From NCBI GenBank assembly GCA_049421205.1, contig JBMSMQ010000007.1:1-41738 (forward strand): DNA of 41,738 bases, given 5' to 3'. A program made the translations under genes and the position numbers. Positions 1-9,136 of the stretch are shown here, in pieces; position 1 is the first letter of the stretch; every line of letters starts with the position of its first letter. The DNA is from JAFMIT01 sp049421205. Lineage in GTDB: Bacteria; Actinomycetota; Actinomycetes; S36-B12; UBA5976. The notes below the pieces were generated by a model, which saw nothing but the letters and a program-made list of their open reading frames with translations, searched no databases and was not told the origin of the DNA.

Positions 1-175
1 GTTCATTCGTCACCGTATTGAACAGTCCCGCGAGAGTGTCGCCCAACAAAGTAACTGCAACAATGATGACAACCGCAATTAAACCTATGATAAGGCCGTA
101 CTCAACTGCAGTTGCACCTTCTTCGCGACGCGCGATGTCGCGGACCTTCAGGCTCCAATTGATTAGATATTTCAC
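1..175 (-). CDS. flp: Flp-type pilin, partial (cut by the left edge)
   Basis: Major subunit of a Tad (tight adherence) type IVb pilus, made as a prepilin in the inner membrane. The readable 58 residues hold a basic N-terminus, then EEGATAVEYGLIIGLIAVV and a long hydrophobic helix. This matches the Flp prepilin signature: cleavage after Gly, Glu at +5 of the mature protein, then Tyr. GTG at 175 is chosen because a strong AGGAGGAAGAA Shine-Dalgarno sequence lies directly upstream (176-186). No stop is seen; Flp proteins are usually 50-70 residues, so only a few are probably missing. The gene is about 21 kb from the Tad assembly genes at 21.6-25.2 kb, so pilin and machine are unlinked here. A pilin with E5 contrasts with the E5-less small protein inside that cluster. 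Confidence 0.88.
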   Translation of the reverse strand, partial: MKYLINWSLKVRDIARREEGATAVEYGLIIGLIAVVIIVAVTLLGDTLAGLFNTVTNE

Positions 176-318
176 TTCTTCCTCCTCGTGCTCTTAGGGC
201 GCAATCTAGCACTTCCCGACCCAAGAGTGGGCATATTTTCCATTTTCTAATCTAAATTAAGGGGGTTGATTCTAAAATTTTCGTATTTGGCACACTAGTG
301 TCCTGAATTGAGGTGGAT

Positions 319-1701
319 ATGAGTAACAGCCCCGGCTACTCCATAACAGTGCGGGTTGTACTTCCTGCGCAAGGCTCTTCAACGGCCGAATTAGCCCAAG
401 CTGTGCTCAATACGGGTGCTTCCCTCACGGCTCTCGATGTGGTGGAGTCTCATCACGATGAGATGGTTGTTGATGTCACGTGTGATACCGCCGATGCGGA
501 CCACGCTGATCTCGTTACGAAAGAAATACTGGGGATTCCTGGTGCCATTGTTCGGAAAGTGAGTGATCGAACATTCCTTTTGCACCTCGGCGGAAAAATC
601 GAAGTTGTCCCAAAAGTCCCATTGAAGACTCGTGATGATATGTCTCGTGCCTACACACCAGGCGTGGCACGTGTATGCCTTGCAATCGCTGAGGATAAAT
701 CGAATGCTCGAAGGCTTACCATTAAACGCAATACTGTGGCAGTAGTCACTGATGGCTCTGCAGTTCTTGGACTTGGCAACATCGGTCCAGAAGCGGCGCT
801 TCCTGTGATGGAAGGAAAAGCTGCTCTTTTCAAACGCTTCGCGGATGTGGATGCATGGCCGGTGTGTCTGGCTACACAAGATGTTGATGAAATTGTTCGC
901 ACAGTCCAAATACTTGCACCTGTGTTTGGTGGAATTAATCTCGAAGATATTGCATCTCCTCGCTGCTTTGAAATTGAAGAGCGACTCCGTGAAGTGCTCG
1001 ACATTCCTGTGTTTCACGATGACCAGCATGGAACAGCCATCGTTGTACTCGCAGCACTTATCAATGCACTCAAAATTGTCAAAAAAGAATTGTCATCAGT
1101 CAAAGTAGTCATGAGTGGTGCTGGTGCCGCAGGCACCGCAATTGCAAAGCTCCTTAAAGCCCAAGGAGTAAAAGACATCATCGCTTTCGATACACACGGT
1201 GCTGTCTATCCAGAAAGAGAGAATGTCGCACCAATTAGTTCCTGGATGCAGGAACATACAAATTTGGATGACTTCCGCGGAACTCTTGTGGAAGGTCTCA
1301 AAGGTGCAGACGTCTTCATTGGAGTCAGCGCACCGAATATTCTCACCGGTGAGGACCTCGACACAATGGCGCAAGATGCAATCGTATTTGCTCTTGCAAA
1401 CCCAGATCCAGAAATACATCCAGCTATCGCGAGTAAGCATGCAAAAGTTGTCGCGACTGGTAGAAGTGATTACCCAAATCAAATAAATAACGTTTTAGCA
1501 TTCCCCGGAGTATTTCGAGGTCTTCTGGATGCTGGAAGTTCAAAAATCACGGATGAGATGCTGATTGCTGCGGCTACCGCAATTTCGAAATGTGTGGGCG
1601 AAGATCAACTCAACCCGAGTTTTATTGTGCCGAGTGTATTTGACTCAAGAGTAGCGACTGAAGTAGCAAATGCGATAAAGCGGGTTGCGCTTTCGCTCTA
1701 A
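319..1701 (+). CDS. NAD(P)-dependent malic enzyme with N-terminal ACT domain
   Basis: Cytoplasmic oxidative decarboxylation of malate to pyruvate and CO2, linking the TCA cycle to the pyruvate pool. Residues about 8-78 form an ACT-type ligand-binding domain (ITVRVVLP start); then the malic-enzyme N domain (AYTPGVARVC, TDGSAVLGLGNIGPEA, FHDDQHGTA) and an NAD-binding Rossmann domain (VMSGAGAAGTAIAKLL, ALANPDPEI). The protein has 460 residues. ATG at 319 is preferred over an in-frame GTG at 313 because GAGG at 310-313 lies five bases before it. The ACT domain suggests feedback control by a small ligand, possibly an amino acid (inference). The TAA stop interlocks by four bases with the TAG of the convergent protease gene. 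NAD versus NADP preference cannot be decided by eye. Confidence 0.93.
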   Translation: MSNSPGYSITVRVVLPAQGSSTAELAQAVLNTGASLTALDVVESHHDEMVVDVTCDTADADHADLVTKEILGIPGAIVRKVSDRTFLLHLGGKIEVVPKVPLKTRDDMSRAYTPGVARVCLAIAEDKSNARRLTIKRNTVAVVTDGSAVLGLGNIGPEAALPVMEGKAALFKRFADVDAWPVCLATQDVDEIVRTVQILAPVFGGINLEDIASPRCFEIEERLREVLDIPVFHDDQHGTAIVVLAALINALKIVKKELSSVKVVMSGAGAAGTAIAKLLKAQGVKDIIAFDTHGAVYPERENVAPISSWMQEHTNLDDFRGTLVEGLKGADVFIGVSAPNILTGEDLDTMAQDAIVFALANPDPEIHPAIASKHAKVVATGRSDYPNQINNVLAFPGVFRGLLDAGSSKITDEMLIAAATAISKCVGEDQLNPSFIVPSVFDSRVATEVANAIKRVALSL

Positions 1702-4043
1702 CGAATTCTAAGTTGCCCTCGGCTATTTGCAGTCCCAGACTGCGTCGTTACGGAAATCACGGAAGTTCGCGCGCCAACGGGTACAGTGAAACGAATTGTA
1801 GTTGCACTAACAACGGTAAAGCTTGCGGAGATACTTCCAAGTTTCACGCTTTGCACGTCAATGAAGTTGTTGCCTGTGATAGTCACGACGTTGCCCACTC
1901 GGGCAGATGTGGGTGAAAAACGAGAAATAGTCGGTGGTGGTACAACAATATTGATACTGTCTACACTAATCACACTTCCAATAGAGTTGGTGAGCATTAT
2001 TGGCCCACTCAGCGCACCAGTAGGAACTTTGAGTGTGATTTGACCCGCCGTAATGCGAGGTCGAGAGGCTTTAGCGCCTCCCGTGAAGTTCACTGATACA
2101 TCCCGTGTGAAGTTTGCACCAAGAATAGTGAGATTCCCTCCAATTGAAATGTTTTGAGGTGTTATTGTGCTTATTGTCATCGGCAAAAGTACGGTGAAGG
2201 ACCTCCGTGCCGAAACATTTCCACCTGCTGTGATCAGCGTTAATTTACCAGAACTCATAGAGGAATCCACCTGAAACTGAAGAGAATTCGTGCCCGTTAC
2301 GGTGAAAGGAATTGCCTGTCCAGCAAGTGTAACTGTTATCGTTGCGCCGACATTGTCACCAATGATTGTAATGATTTGATCAATAACACCTGATTGAGAT
2401 GACAAGGATGAAATTGTCGGTAACGCGGCTTGAGATAAAGTTGTAAAGTTTTCTAGGGCAATAATTTCATCGCCAGATGTCTCTGCAACAAGAGAGCCGC
2501 TTGAAACATTTGCGGGAAGACCAAAGACAATCTCCTCGTTGGAAATATGCCAAAACGTTGATATTTGCGTTTCACCAATTCGTAAACCAGTCACCGCATC
2601 AAGATTTGAGCCGATAATGCTTACTGCTTTGCCACGTCCTGCCGAGGTGGGAGTGACATCGCGAATAAATGCTCCACTAGAAGGAGAGCCAAATCTCAGG
2701 GCATAACTTCCCCGCGATGCGTAATCGTCATAACCTGTTCCTAAACTCAAAGATCCTTGACCGACACCATCGATACTGATGAAGTAAGTCCCTTCACTCA
2801 ACTCAAGTTCGATGTGTGCATCTAGACCCTCAGTCAGATTGGTGTAGTAGTTTGAAGGAGTCGGAACGAGGGGATTCGATGTTGATAGTAGTACTCCAAA
2901 CTCATTATAGATTTTTAGCTCTGGGTCCAGATTGGGCGCAAACTCGGCAGGAAGTAATTCAATATTCCATAATCCAGCATTGGCAAGTGAAACATTAAAT
3001 CGAAAGAAGTCAATATCATCTTGTGTTGAGATGACACCGCTCGTCACCTGCTGCAATGCTGTGTCATCTAGAGTTGTCGCTGAACCAAAGGAATTACCGT
3101 GATCATCTGCATAATAATCTAAATAATAATCAATTTGGGCATAGTCATCATCGCCAGCAATCTGATTCCATCGTGTGTCTGCACTTGGATAACCTCCATA
3201 ACTCCACGTTGCTATCCCTCGACCGCGTCCTGCTCCCATAATTGGTGTCCACATTGCGTGGCCACCGTAGTACTCAATTCCAGTTGTGGTTCCATCATGA
3301 GCTAGGCCCAAGTTGTGCCCAACCTCATGGCTAATGATTTCTGCGGTGTCTGCCGGCGGCGCAAAATATGACCCAAACTTTGAAAAATTGAGTGCCGGAT
3401 AATTCCAGGTATTTCCACCTGCAAACACGTTCACATAAGCCACACCTCCACACCCACATCCTTCTTGCACTGAACTTTCAGACAAAATCAAAGCGTGAGA
3501 CCCTCGAGCTTGAAAAGTAATTTCTCGAGCACCAGTGGGCCGCTCAGTAGTGACATCGACGTCATACATTGAAAATTCTTCCGCAACATTTGACCAAATT
3601 TCATATATTGCATTTCGCTCAATTTCAGTAAAAGTAGTCGCATCACCGTCTAACGTATATCCAGCTGAAGTTTCTCCTACATCAATACCGTACGCACCTA
3701 TCCACCATGAATTTTCCTCCCAAGTGTGACCGTCAAAATCCAAATAAATGATCGCGTCCGCAGTAGCGTTTGTATGAAGTGAGAAAGCATCATCTGGATC
3801 GAATGAGGGCCTTGAGCCAGAAAGAAGTTGGCGGAGGTACTGTTTTGACACAAGAGAACTGGGCGGAGCCTCAACGAAATATTCCTGGCACATACGGTTC
3901 AATTGCACCCGCTGCAGAGCCGCATCATCGCGATTCCATTTCTGGTAGGACTTACATGCCAATGATCCGGCTGAGACAGCAGGTATCTGTAGTCCTACTG
4001 TTGCGAGAGCGATACATAAAAGAGCAATGTGAAATTTACGCAT
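1698..4043 (-). CDS. Secreted metzincin-type zinc metalloprotease with PPC-like and four IPT/TIG domains
   Basis: 781 residues. A signal peptide ends near residue 25 (VSA). The catalytic part (about 90-310) carries HEVGHNLGLAH at 239-249, the metzincin zinc motif HExxHxxGxxH, and a Met-turn PIMG at 267-270. A region near 195-199 is cysteine-rich (GCGCGG). Residues about 313-452 resemble a bacterial pre-peptidase C-terminal (PPC) beta domain. The rest holds four immunoglobulin-like IPT/TIG repeats (about 459-535, 542-618, 622-700, 704-780), each starting with an I-x-x-hydrophobic-(T/S)P type edge. Extracellular protein breakdown or matrix attachment is inferred; no sortase motif or membrane anchor is seen. 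A TAGAAT box seven bases before ATG suggests a nearly leaderless mRNA. First of three neighbouring secreted protease genes. Confidence 0.85.
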   Translation of the reverse strand: MRKFHIALLCIALATVGLQIPAVSAGSLACKSYQKWNRDDAALQRVQLNRMCQEYFVEAPPSSLVSKQYLRQLLSGSRPSFDPDDAFSLHTNATADAIIYLDFDGHTWEENSWWIGAYGIDVGETSAGYTLDGDATTFTEIERNAIYEIWSNVAEEFSMYDVDVTTERPTGAREITFQARGSHALILSESSVQEGCGCGGVAYVNVFAGGNTWNYPALNFSKFGSYFAPPADTAEIISHEVGHNLGLAHDGTTTGIEYYGGHAMWTPIMGAGRGRGIATWSYGGYPSADTRWNQIAGDDDYAQIDYYLDYYADDHGNSFGSATTLDDTALQQVTSGVISTQDDIDFFRFNVSLANAGLWNIELLPAEFAPNLDPELKIYNEFGVLLSTSNPLVPTPSNYYTNLTEGLDAHIELELSEGTYFISIDGVGQGSLSLGTGYDDYASRGSYALRFGSPSSGAFIRDVTPTSAGRGKAVSIIGSNLDAVTGLRIGETQISTFWHISNEEIVFGLPANVSSGSLVAETSGDEIIALENFTTLSQAALPTISSLSSQSGVIDQIITIIGDNVGATITVTLAGQAIPFTVTGTNSLQFQVDSSMSSGKLTLITAGGNVSARRSFTVLLPMTISTITPQNISIGGNLTILGANFTRDVSVNFTGGAKASRPRITAGQITLKVPTGALSGPIMLTNSIGSVISVDSINIVVPPPTISRFSPTSARVGNVVTITGNNFIDVQSVKLGSISASFTVVSATTIRFTVPVGARTSVISVTTQSGTANSRGQLRIR

Positions 4044-4050
4044 AGAGAAG

Positions 4051-4056
4051 ATTCTA
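4051..4056 (-). promoter_or_regulatory. -10 box of the metzincin gene
   Basis: TAGAAT on the minus strand lies seven bases before the ATG at 4043 and no Shine-Dalgarno sequence is present between them. This predicts transcription starting at or next to the start codon. No convincing -35 box is visible. Confidence 0.5.
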
Positions 4057-4065
4057 TCTAATAAA

Positions 4066-4095
4066 ATGAGGGGCTCACTCGCGTGAGCCCCTCAT
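4066..4095 (-). terminator. Terminator hairpin after the first subtilase gene
   Basis: A perfect 13-bp inverted repeat (arms 4066-4078 and 4083-4095, loop TCGC; GC-rich core GAGGGGCTCAC). On the minus strand it follows the subtilase stop (4108) by 12 bases and is followed by ATTTTATT, so it reads as an intrinsic terminator with a weak T tract. It also lies between that gene and the promoter of the metzincin gene. Confidence 0.75.
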
Positions 4096-4107
4096 GGATT
4101 TGAGTTA

Positions 4108-6375
4108 CTAAACCGGAATAGTTCCCGGAACGGTGTACCACTTAGACCACTTAGAAACAATGGTTCCTCGAGTAGTCATTGTGATGATGCGGAATTTCAC
4201 TCGATCACCTGGAATCATGAACGGAATCGCACATGAACTTCCATATGATGTACACAAGTTCCACATTTCACCTGCAAGATCGCTGTATGCCTCTACAATG
4301 AAGTAAGCATCATCAACTTGAGATCCGGCAAGCGTTGGGACCCGAGGTTTGTTCCAGCTTACAAGTGCCAAGCCGTTGTAGACACCGTAATAGATATCTT
4401 CCCATTCGACAACACGAATTGACTTAAATGTTGCTTCAGTTGGAAGAGGAGCTGTCTTGAAAGTTCGAGTTACAACTTCTCCAGCCGTACGTCCACTCAT
4501 TGGTGTGATCGTGACTTGATATACCTTGTCATGTCGTAGATTCTTGAAAGAGCAAGAAACTGAATCTGTAAAGTACTCAATCGAATCCAATTTAACACGA
4601 CAACGTGTTGTTTTCGGAGAATCAGTGGATTTCAAAACTACTTCGACATATGTCGGATTGCCATACCAAGGAACAAAGAAGCTAACTGTTGCAGTTCCTT
4701 TCGTCAAAGTTCCACCAGGAGTGATGTTCACACGAGTAACGCGTGAACCGTCTGTTGGTTCAGTTTCGAGTGCTAAAAGCAGCGCGTCGTGTGCATTGAC
4801 GATTCCTGATCCACACATGTACTCATGGAGGTTACATGAATAATCATCTTTTTCACGGACACGATCAAGGTAGTAGCCTTCATATTCGATATCCCCAAAT
4901 GCACTTGCAGATCCTTGAAGTACTTCTTCCAACTGATCCACACTCAAATCTGGATTCACTGAGAGAACCAGTGCCGCCACACCACTCACGTGCGGAGCAG
5001 CCATACTCGTACCTTGATACCAAGCATATGCTTCATCACCCGGAGTTTGCGCTCCAGCATTGAGTGTTGACAAAATCGTATTTGTATCAACGTACTCATA
5101 GCTTCCCCAGTATTCATATGACTGAATGCAATCTGCAAAATCACCAAATCCCCATTGTGAGAACTTCGTATCGCACCAGTCTCCACCTGGAGCTGCAATG
5201 TCAACATGTACACCGTAGTTCGAGTAATAGGCACGCTCTCCACTAGGTCCAGTTGAGGCTACAGTAAAGGCACCTTTGCAACTTGCAGGTGACGATGAAG
5301 CCGCTGGGTCATAACCGTTGCCCGCAGAAACAACAACGAGCGTGTCGGTTAAGTATCGAACCGCGTTGATAACTTCGTCATACAATGGATCGCAAAGGCC
5401 AGTGCCACCCAAAGACATATTGATAATGTCTGCAGGGTAGGCATTATTATCAATGCCATATTCTTCGAAGCTAAAACCTGCTGACCACAAGATCGCTGCA
5501 GCAATGTCTGATGAATATCCACCACATTGACCAAGTGCACGTGCATGAACAACATTCGCATCATATGCAATTCCGAGAACGAGACCTGAATCACGCGATG
5601 CTGCAATCGTGCCATGAACGTGTGTTCCGTGCCACGATGAATAATCTTCGGTTGTCTCATCACCATCATCACACCAGTCGCCTGGATCTGCACCGTCGTT
5701 ATCCCAATCGGTACCGTCATTGCTGACATCTTCAGAAGTGAAGTCCGCTGAGTCAGCAACAGTCAATTCTGAATGGACCGTGTAACCAGTATCGATAATT
5801 GCAACATTTACACCTTCACCTGAATTAATTTCCATAGCATCAAGTTCATGAAGCGCTGTCAAAAGATCAATACCGTGCATATTCGTACCAGAACCCAGCC
5901 AGTCATAGTTTGGCCAAAGACTCCACTGATATTCGAGCCCCAAATCATCTGTGATGACGGGATCTTCATGGGCAGGGCGAATTGCTGCAATGTCCTCTGC
6001 AGTCAATGGTTTTACATTCCCACCGCGTAGAGAATCCACGCGAGGAGTCTTTACAAACTTATCTGGATAAATCTGCACTGTGCCAAGATTGAGGCCCGAT
6101 TCGCGCAAGGCTGAAACAATCTTGCCTTTTTTCGCAAATACAACACTGAAGTTTCCATAAATTTCACGTGACTTTCCAGCAAACTTGGCTGACACAAAAT
6201 TCTTTGTAGCTGAGTTTCCTGACACGATGTAACGGTCAGCCTTCGAAAAACCTGAAGCTTCAATCGTTACTCCTGCAGATTCTGCGGATACACTGCTCGT
6301 AAAAAATGTGGTCAGCGATATCGCCAAACTCACAGTACTTACGCCAGCGATTAATTTCTTTAGTTGGCTATGCAC
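4108..6375 (-). CDS. Secreted subtilisin-family (S8) serine protease with fibronectin-like tail
   Basis: 755 residues from GTG at 6375, chosen because GGGAG lies six bases upstream; longer in-frame starts would put extra residues before the signal peptide. A signal peptide ends near VSAES (about residue 32), followed by a short I9-like prodomain (RYIVSGN ... VQIYPD). The S8 domain carries the full triad: Asp195 in VAIIDTGYTVH, His249 in WHGTHVHGT, Ser457 in GTSMAAPHVSG, with oxyanion Asn353 in SAGNG. The Asp-His interval contains a very acidic insert rich in D and W. After about residue 540 come two beta-rich fibronectin-III-like modules. Role: extracellular proteolysis. Paralogue of the next gene; the two share prodomain and catalytic-domain layout. 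Confidence 0.93.
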   Translation of the reverse strand: MHSQLKKLIAGVSTVSLAISLTTFFTSSVSAESAGVTIEASGFSKADRYIVSGNSATKNFVSAKFAGKSREIYGNFSVVFAKKGKIVSALRESGLNLGTVQIYPDKFVKTPRVDSLRGGNVKPLTAEDIAAIRPAHEDPVITDDLGLEYQWSLWPNYDWLGSGTNMHGIDLLTALHELDAMEINSGEGVNVAIIDTGYTVHSELTVADSADFTSEDVSNDGTDWDNDGADPGDWCDDGDETTEDYSSWHGTHVHGTIAASRDSGLVLGIAYDANVVHARALGQCGGYSSDIAAAILWSAGFSFEEYGIDNNAYPADIINMSLGGTGLCDPLYDEVINAVRYLTDTLVVVSAGNGYDPAASSSPASCKGAFTVASTGPSGERAYYSNYGVHVDIAAPGGDWCDTKFSQWGFGDFADCIQSYEYWGSYEYVDTNTILSTLNAGAQTPGDEAYAWYQGTSMAAPHVSGVAALVLSVNPDLSVDQLEEVLQGSASAFGDIEYEGYYLDRVREKDDYSCNLHEYMCGSGIVNAHDALLLALETEPTDGSRVTRVNITPGGTLTKGTATVSFFVPWYGNPTYVEVVLKSTDSPKTTRCRVKLDSIEYFTDSVSCSFKNLRHDKVYQVTITPMSGRTAGEVVTRTFKTAPLPTEATFKSIRVVEWEDIYYGVYNGLALVSWNKPRVPTLAGSQVDDAYFIVEAYSDLAGEMWNLCTSYGSSCAIPFMIPGDRVKFRIITMTTRGTIVSKWSKWYTVPGTIPV

Positions 6376-6406
6376 AAGCCACTCCCTTCGGTGAATACCT
6401 GTGGCA

Positions 6407-6435
6407 AGGGTAGGCTGAAATATCCAAGTTCTCAA
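6407..6435 (-). promoter_or_regulatory. Promoter of the first subtilase gene
   Basis: On the minus strand TTGAGA (6430-6435) and TACCCT (6407-6412) are separated by exactly 17 bases. Transcription would begin near 6400, leaving a short leader with the GGGAG ribosome site. Confidence 0.5.
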
Positions 6436-6447
6436 GGACTTTGAGCA

Positions 6448-6478
6448 GACATTTCACCATGAATCCTGGTGAAATGTC
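6448..6478 (-). terminator. Hairpin between the two subtilase genes
   Basis: Perfect 12-bp inverted repeat with arms GACATTTCACCA (6448-6459) and TGGTGAAATGTC (6467-6478) and a seven-base loop. It lies 10 bases after the stop of the upstream subtilase. It has no T tract on the minus strand, so it may be an RNA-stabilising hairpin, an imperfect terminator, or a binding site just before the promoter of the next gene. Confidence 0.5.
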
Positions 6479-6488
6479 CGATTTCCTA

Positions 6489-8378
6489 CTAACGAGGTCG
6501 GTAGGTGGACCGTGAAGTGCTCGAGGTACTCCCAATCCCGTTCGTTGCGGTGATGCGAATCTTGTACCGGGTACCTGCGACCAGTCCAGTGATCACACAG
6601 GAGAGAGCACTTGTGGTTTCACAATAACCGGCAACCACACCACTCGAAAGAAGTGCTTCTGCACTGTATGAAGTTATTGGACTCCCATTGTTGGCAACCG
6701 AGCCCCATTGAGGAGTCAATGAACCGATGCCAACAGATACTTTTGTGAGTCGAGGTGATGAAGGCGCACCTGCAGGCATAAACTCAAGTTCAACACCAGT
6801 CACATAACTAGATCCATACTTTGCTTGAATCGTCGCCACATATGTCGTTCCATTCTTCAATCGTGTAAAAGTACATTTCGTTACGCTGACTGCGTTTGTA
6901 CATTTCGACCTCGAACCTGCGAGTGTCACAAGGTACCCTGTTAAATTAGAGGTATCTTGCGGGGTGTTCCAAGAAATTGTTGCGCGAGCACTACTTACAG
7001 TTGCGACTGCATCTTGCACTTGATTGTCAAGTACTCCTGTACCAATCAGGGCAGCTTCCACTGCCAGATGCGCATCGACGATTCCACTCCCACACATTGA
7101 GGAACTAGAACACGGTGAATATCCACTGTCGACTGGAAACGGGTTGACCGATGCCAACAGAATATTCTCAACCTGAGATGCAGTTAGAGATGGATTTGCT
7201 GAGCGAATGAGAGCGACAACGCCTGCCACATGAGGGGTCGCCATACTTGTTCCTTGATACGCGGCATAGATTGGTGAGCCTGGTGTAGTGACTCCACTAT
7301 TGAGCGTTGAAAGTATCTCTCCACTCACTCCATAGTCGCTATCTCCACCTGGTGCAGCAATGTCAACAATTGATCCGTAGTTTGAATACCAAGCGCGATA
7401 TCCTTCTGGACCCGTAGCAGCGACAGTTATGACGTTATTGCAATTAGCAGGCGCGTAGTTACTTGCATTCGAGATTTCATTTCCTGCTGCAACAACCACA
7501 ACTGTGCCCGCATTACGCGCACTCGCGATTGAACTTTGAAAAACTGAACTGCATGTACCAAATCCACCGAGTGACATATTGATGACATCAGCAGGGTTTG
7601 AATTTCTGGGAACTCCTGTCACACTGAGCCCCGCAGCCCAGCGGATCGCCATTGCGATTTCAGAGTCATATCCACCCCATGAGCCGAGCACTCGACCGTG
7701 GAGCACTTTTGCAAATGGTGCTACGCCTACAACACCAGCATTGTTATTTTTTGCGGCTGCAATAGTTCCGTGAACATGGGTACCATGCCAAGACGAGCCA
7801 TATCCACCCCACCAATCACCTGCATCGCTCGGGTCGGAATCTCGACCATTTCCATCATTTGAATTCGCTGGATCTCCAATGAAGTCGTATCCACCTATGT
7901 AAGAGGCTGCTAAATCTGGGTGAACGGTGTAGCCGGTATCAAGCACGGCCACGACAGCGTCTTCACCTGGATTTTTCGTAGTGAAGAGATCATGTGCTGC
8001 TAGCAAATCAATGCCGTACTCGGCGCTAACATCCATTGACCATAAATCTGACCAATACGTATCATTGGGAATATCACTTCTCGTCTTGCGTTGATCTGGA
8101 ATGATGGTGACGGCTCCAAAATTGTCATTCGCAGCCTGCAGTCTGTCTACGATATCTTGTGAGTGCGCCTGAACGAGAGCAAAATCTCCAAACAATCGTC
8201 GTGCGTTACTAAAATCTTTCAACAGATGCTTGATGGCACCATTGCGCCCCTCAACAATGTATCGATTTTCTAGTGACACACCGGCAATACTTACTTTTGT
8301 AGCAAGAGCAGATACAGGGTTCACTGTCACAAACGAAGATAGAAGTAACATAGCGACGAGAGCAGATTTCAGTTTCAT
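6489..8378 (-). CDS. Secreted subtilisin-family (S8) serine protease with two fibronectin III domains
   Basis: 629 residues. Signal peptide to about residue 26 (PVSALA), I9-like prodomain (about 38-96: RYIVEGRNG ... VTIIPD), then an S8 domain with Asp147 (VAVLDTGYTVHPD), His198 (SSWHGTHVHGT), Asn300 (AAGNE) and Ser378 (QGTSMATPHVAG), so it should be active. Two fibronectin-III-like modules follow (about 455-540 and 540-629; SPITSYSAEA and GTRYKIRITATNG are typical strands). Cysteine pairs in the tail may form disulfides outside the cell. AAAGG five bases before the ATG supports the start; GATAGAGT further upstream may be the -10 box, inside the end of the permease gene. Role: extracellular peptide release; substrate unknown. 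Confidence 0.94.
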   Translation of the reverse strand: MKLKSALVAMLLLSSFVTVNPVSALATKVSIAGVSLENRYIVEGRNGAIKHLLKDFSNARRLFGDFALVQAHSQDIVDRLQAANDNFGAVTIIPDQRKTRSDIPNDTYWSDLWSMDVSAEYGIDLLAAHDLFTTKNPGEDAVVAVLDTGYTVHPDLAASYIGGYDFIGDPANSNDGNGRDSDPSDAGDWWGGYGSSWHGTHVHGTIAAAKNNNAGVVGVAPFAKVLHGRVLGSWGGYDSEIAMAIRWAAGLSVTGVPRNSNPADVINMSLGGFGTCSSVFQSSIASARNAGTVVVVAAGNEISNASNYAPANCNNVITVAATGPEGYRAWYSNYGSIVDIAAPGGDSDYGVSGEILSTLNSGVTTPGSPIYAAYQGTSMATPHVAGVVALIRSANPSLTASQVENILLASVNPFPVDSGYSPCSSSSMCGSGIVDAHLAVEAALIGTGVLDNQVQDAVATVSSARATISWNTPQDTSNLTGYLVTLAGSRSKCTNAVSVTKCTFTRLKNGTTYVATIQAKYGSSYVTGVELEFMPAGAPSSPRLTKVSVGIGSLTPQWGSVANNGSPITSYSAEALLSSGVVAGYCETTSALSCVITGLVAGTRYKIRITATNGIGSTSSTSRSTYRPR

Positions 8379-8404
8379 AAGAGCCTTTCTAAAGGTTCAC
8401 TCTA

Positions 8405-9136
8405 TCAAAATAAGAGGAAATAGAGAGCGCTGAGAAAAGCTAAGCACGAGAGGGCAATTCTTAGAATTTTCTCATTTAAGTCTTTTGCTACGTAAAAACT
8501 TGCCCATCCCCCTACAAATACTGAAATCCACAGTAGCAGTGCGTAACTCCAAATCACGCGATTTGAAACTATAAACAATAAAGAAAGTGCAATATTGCTC
8601 AGCGTGATGATGTAATTCTTCAATATAACGAGAGTTGCCGCGTTATACGTCGTCGATCTATAAAGAATGGACAAGTTCAAGATTCCCTGCCCCGGGCCAA
8701 AATATCCGTTGTATATTCCACTCAAAAATAAAAATGGCATTGAAAATTTCTTTTTTATTGTGGTCCTAGGAAGACCAATCCAAACAGAAGATCCCGCTAT
8801 AAGAAGTAATAGTGGTATCAGGAATTCAAAGACGTACTCAGGAAGAGTGATTAAAAGCATCCCGCCAAGCAATGAACCCAAAAGAGTAATGAGAGCGAAA
8901 GGAAACCATTTTCGAAATTCCACTAATCTTTTTCGAACAGGAGTAATGAGAGCCGCTGGATTTCCAGTGATGACTCCCACAGTGTTCGTAGACGCTGCAA
9001 GGACTGGTGGCACTCCTACAGACGTCAGCGCTAAATATGAAACGAGTGAACCACCACCAATGAGACCATTGATTATTCCAGTAATAATTCCAGCAGAGAT
9101 AACAAGTAGTGCTTCAAGAAGCGATATATCGTCCAC
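8405..9136 (-). CDS. TauE/SafE-family membrane permease
   Basis: 243 residues, almost entirely hydrophobic, with about seven to eight membrane helices. The N-terminal half has the glycine-rich family pattern (GIINGLIGGGSLVSYLAL) and the second half repeats it (GIYNGYFGPGQGILNLSILY), as expected for the two-repeat TauE/SafE fold. Members export sulfite, sulfoacetate or other small organic anions; the substrate here cannot be told. The GTG start shares a base with the TAG stop of the upstream DUF3618 gene (TAGTG), so translation is probably coupled, and no separate ribosome site is seen. Confidence 0.85.
   Translation of the reverse strand: MDDISLLEALLVISAGIITGIINGLIGGGSLVSYLALTSVGVPPVLAASTNTVGVITGNPAALITPVRKRLVEFRKWFPFALITLLGSLLGGMLLITLPEYVFEFLIPLLLLIAGSSVWIGLPRTTIKKKFSMPFLFLSGIYNGYFGPGQGILNLSILYRSTTYNAATLVILKNYIITLSNIALSLLFIVSNRVIWSYALLLWISVFVGGWASFYVAKDLNEKILRIALSCLAFLSALYFLLF

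Noticed and set aside
391..1482. Several open frames antisense or shifted within the malic enzyme gene
   Set aside because: Shadows of a well supported gene; no family motif and no start signals.
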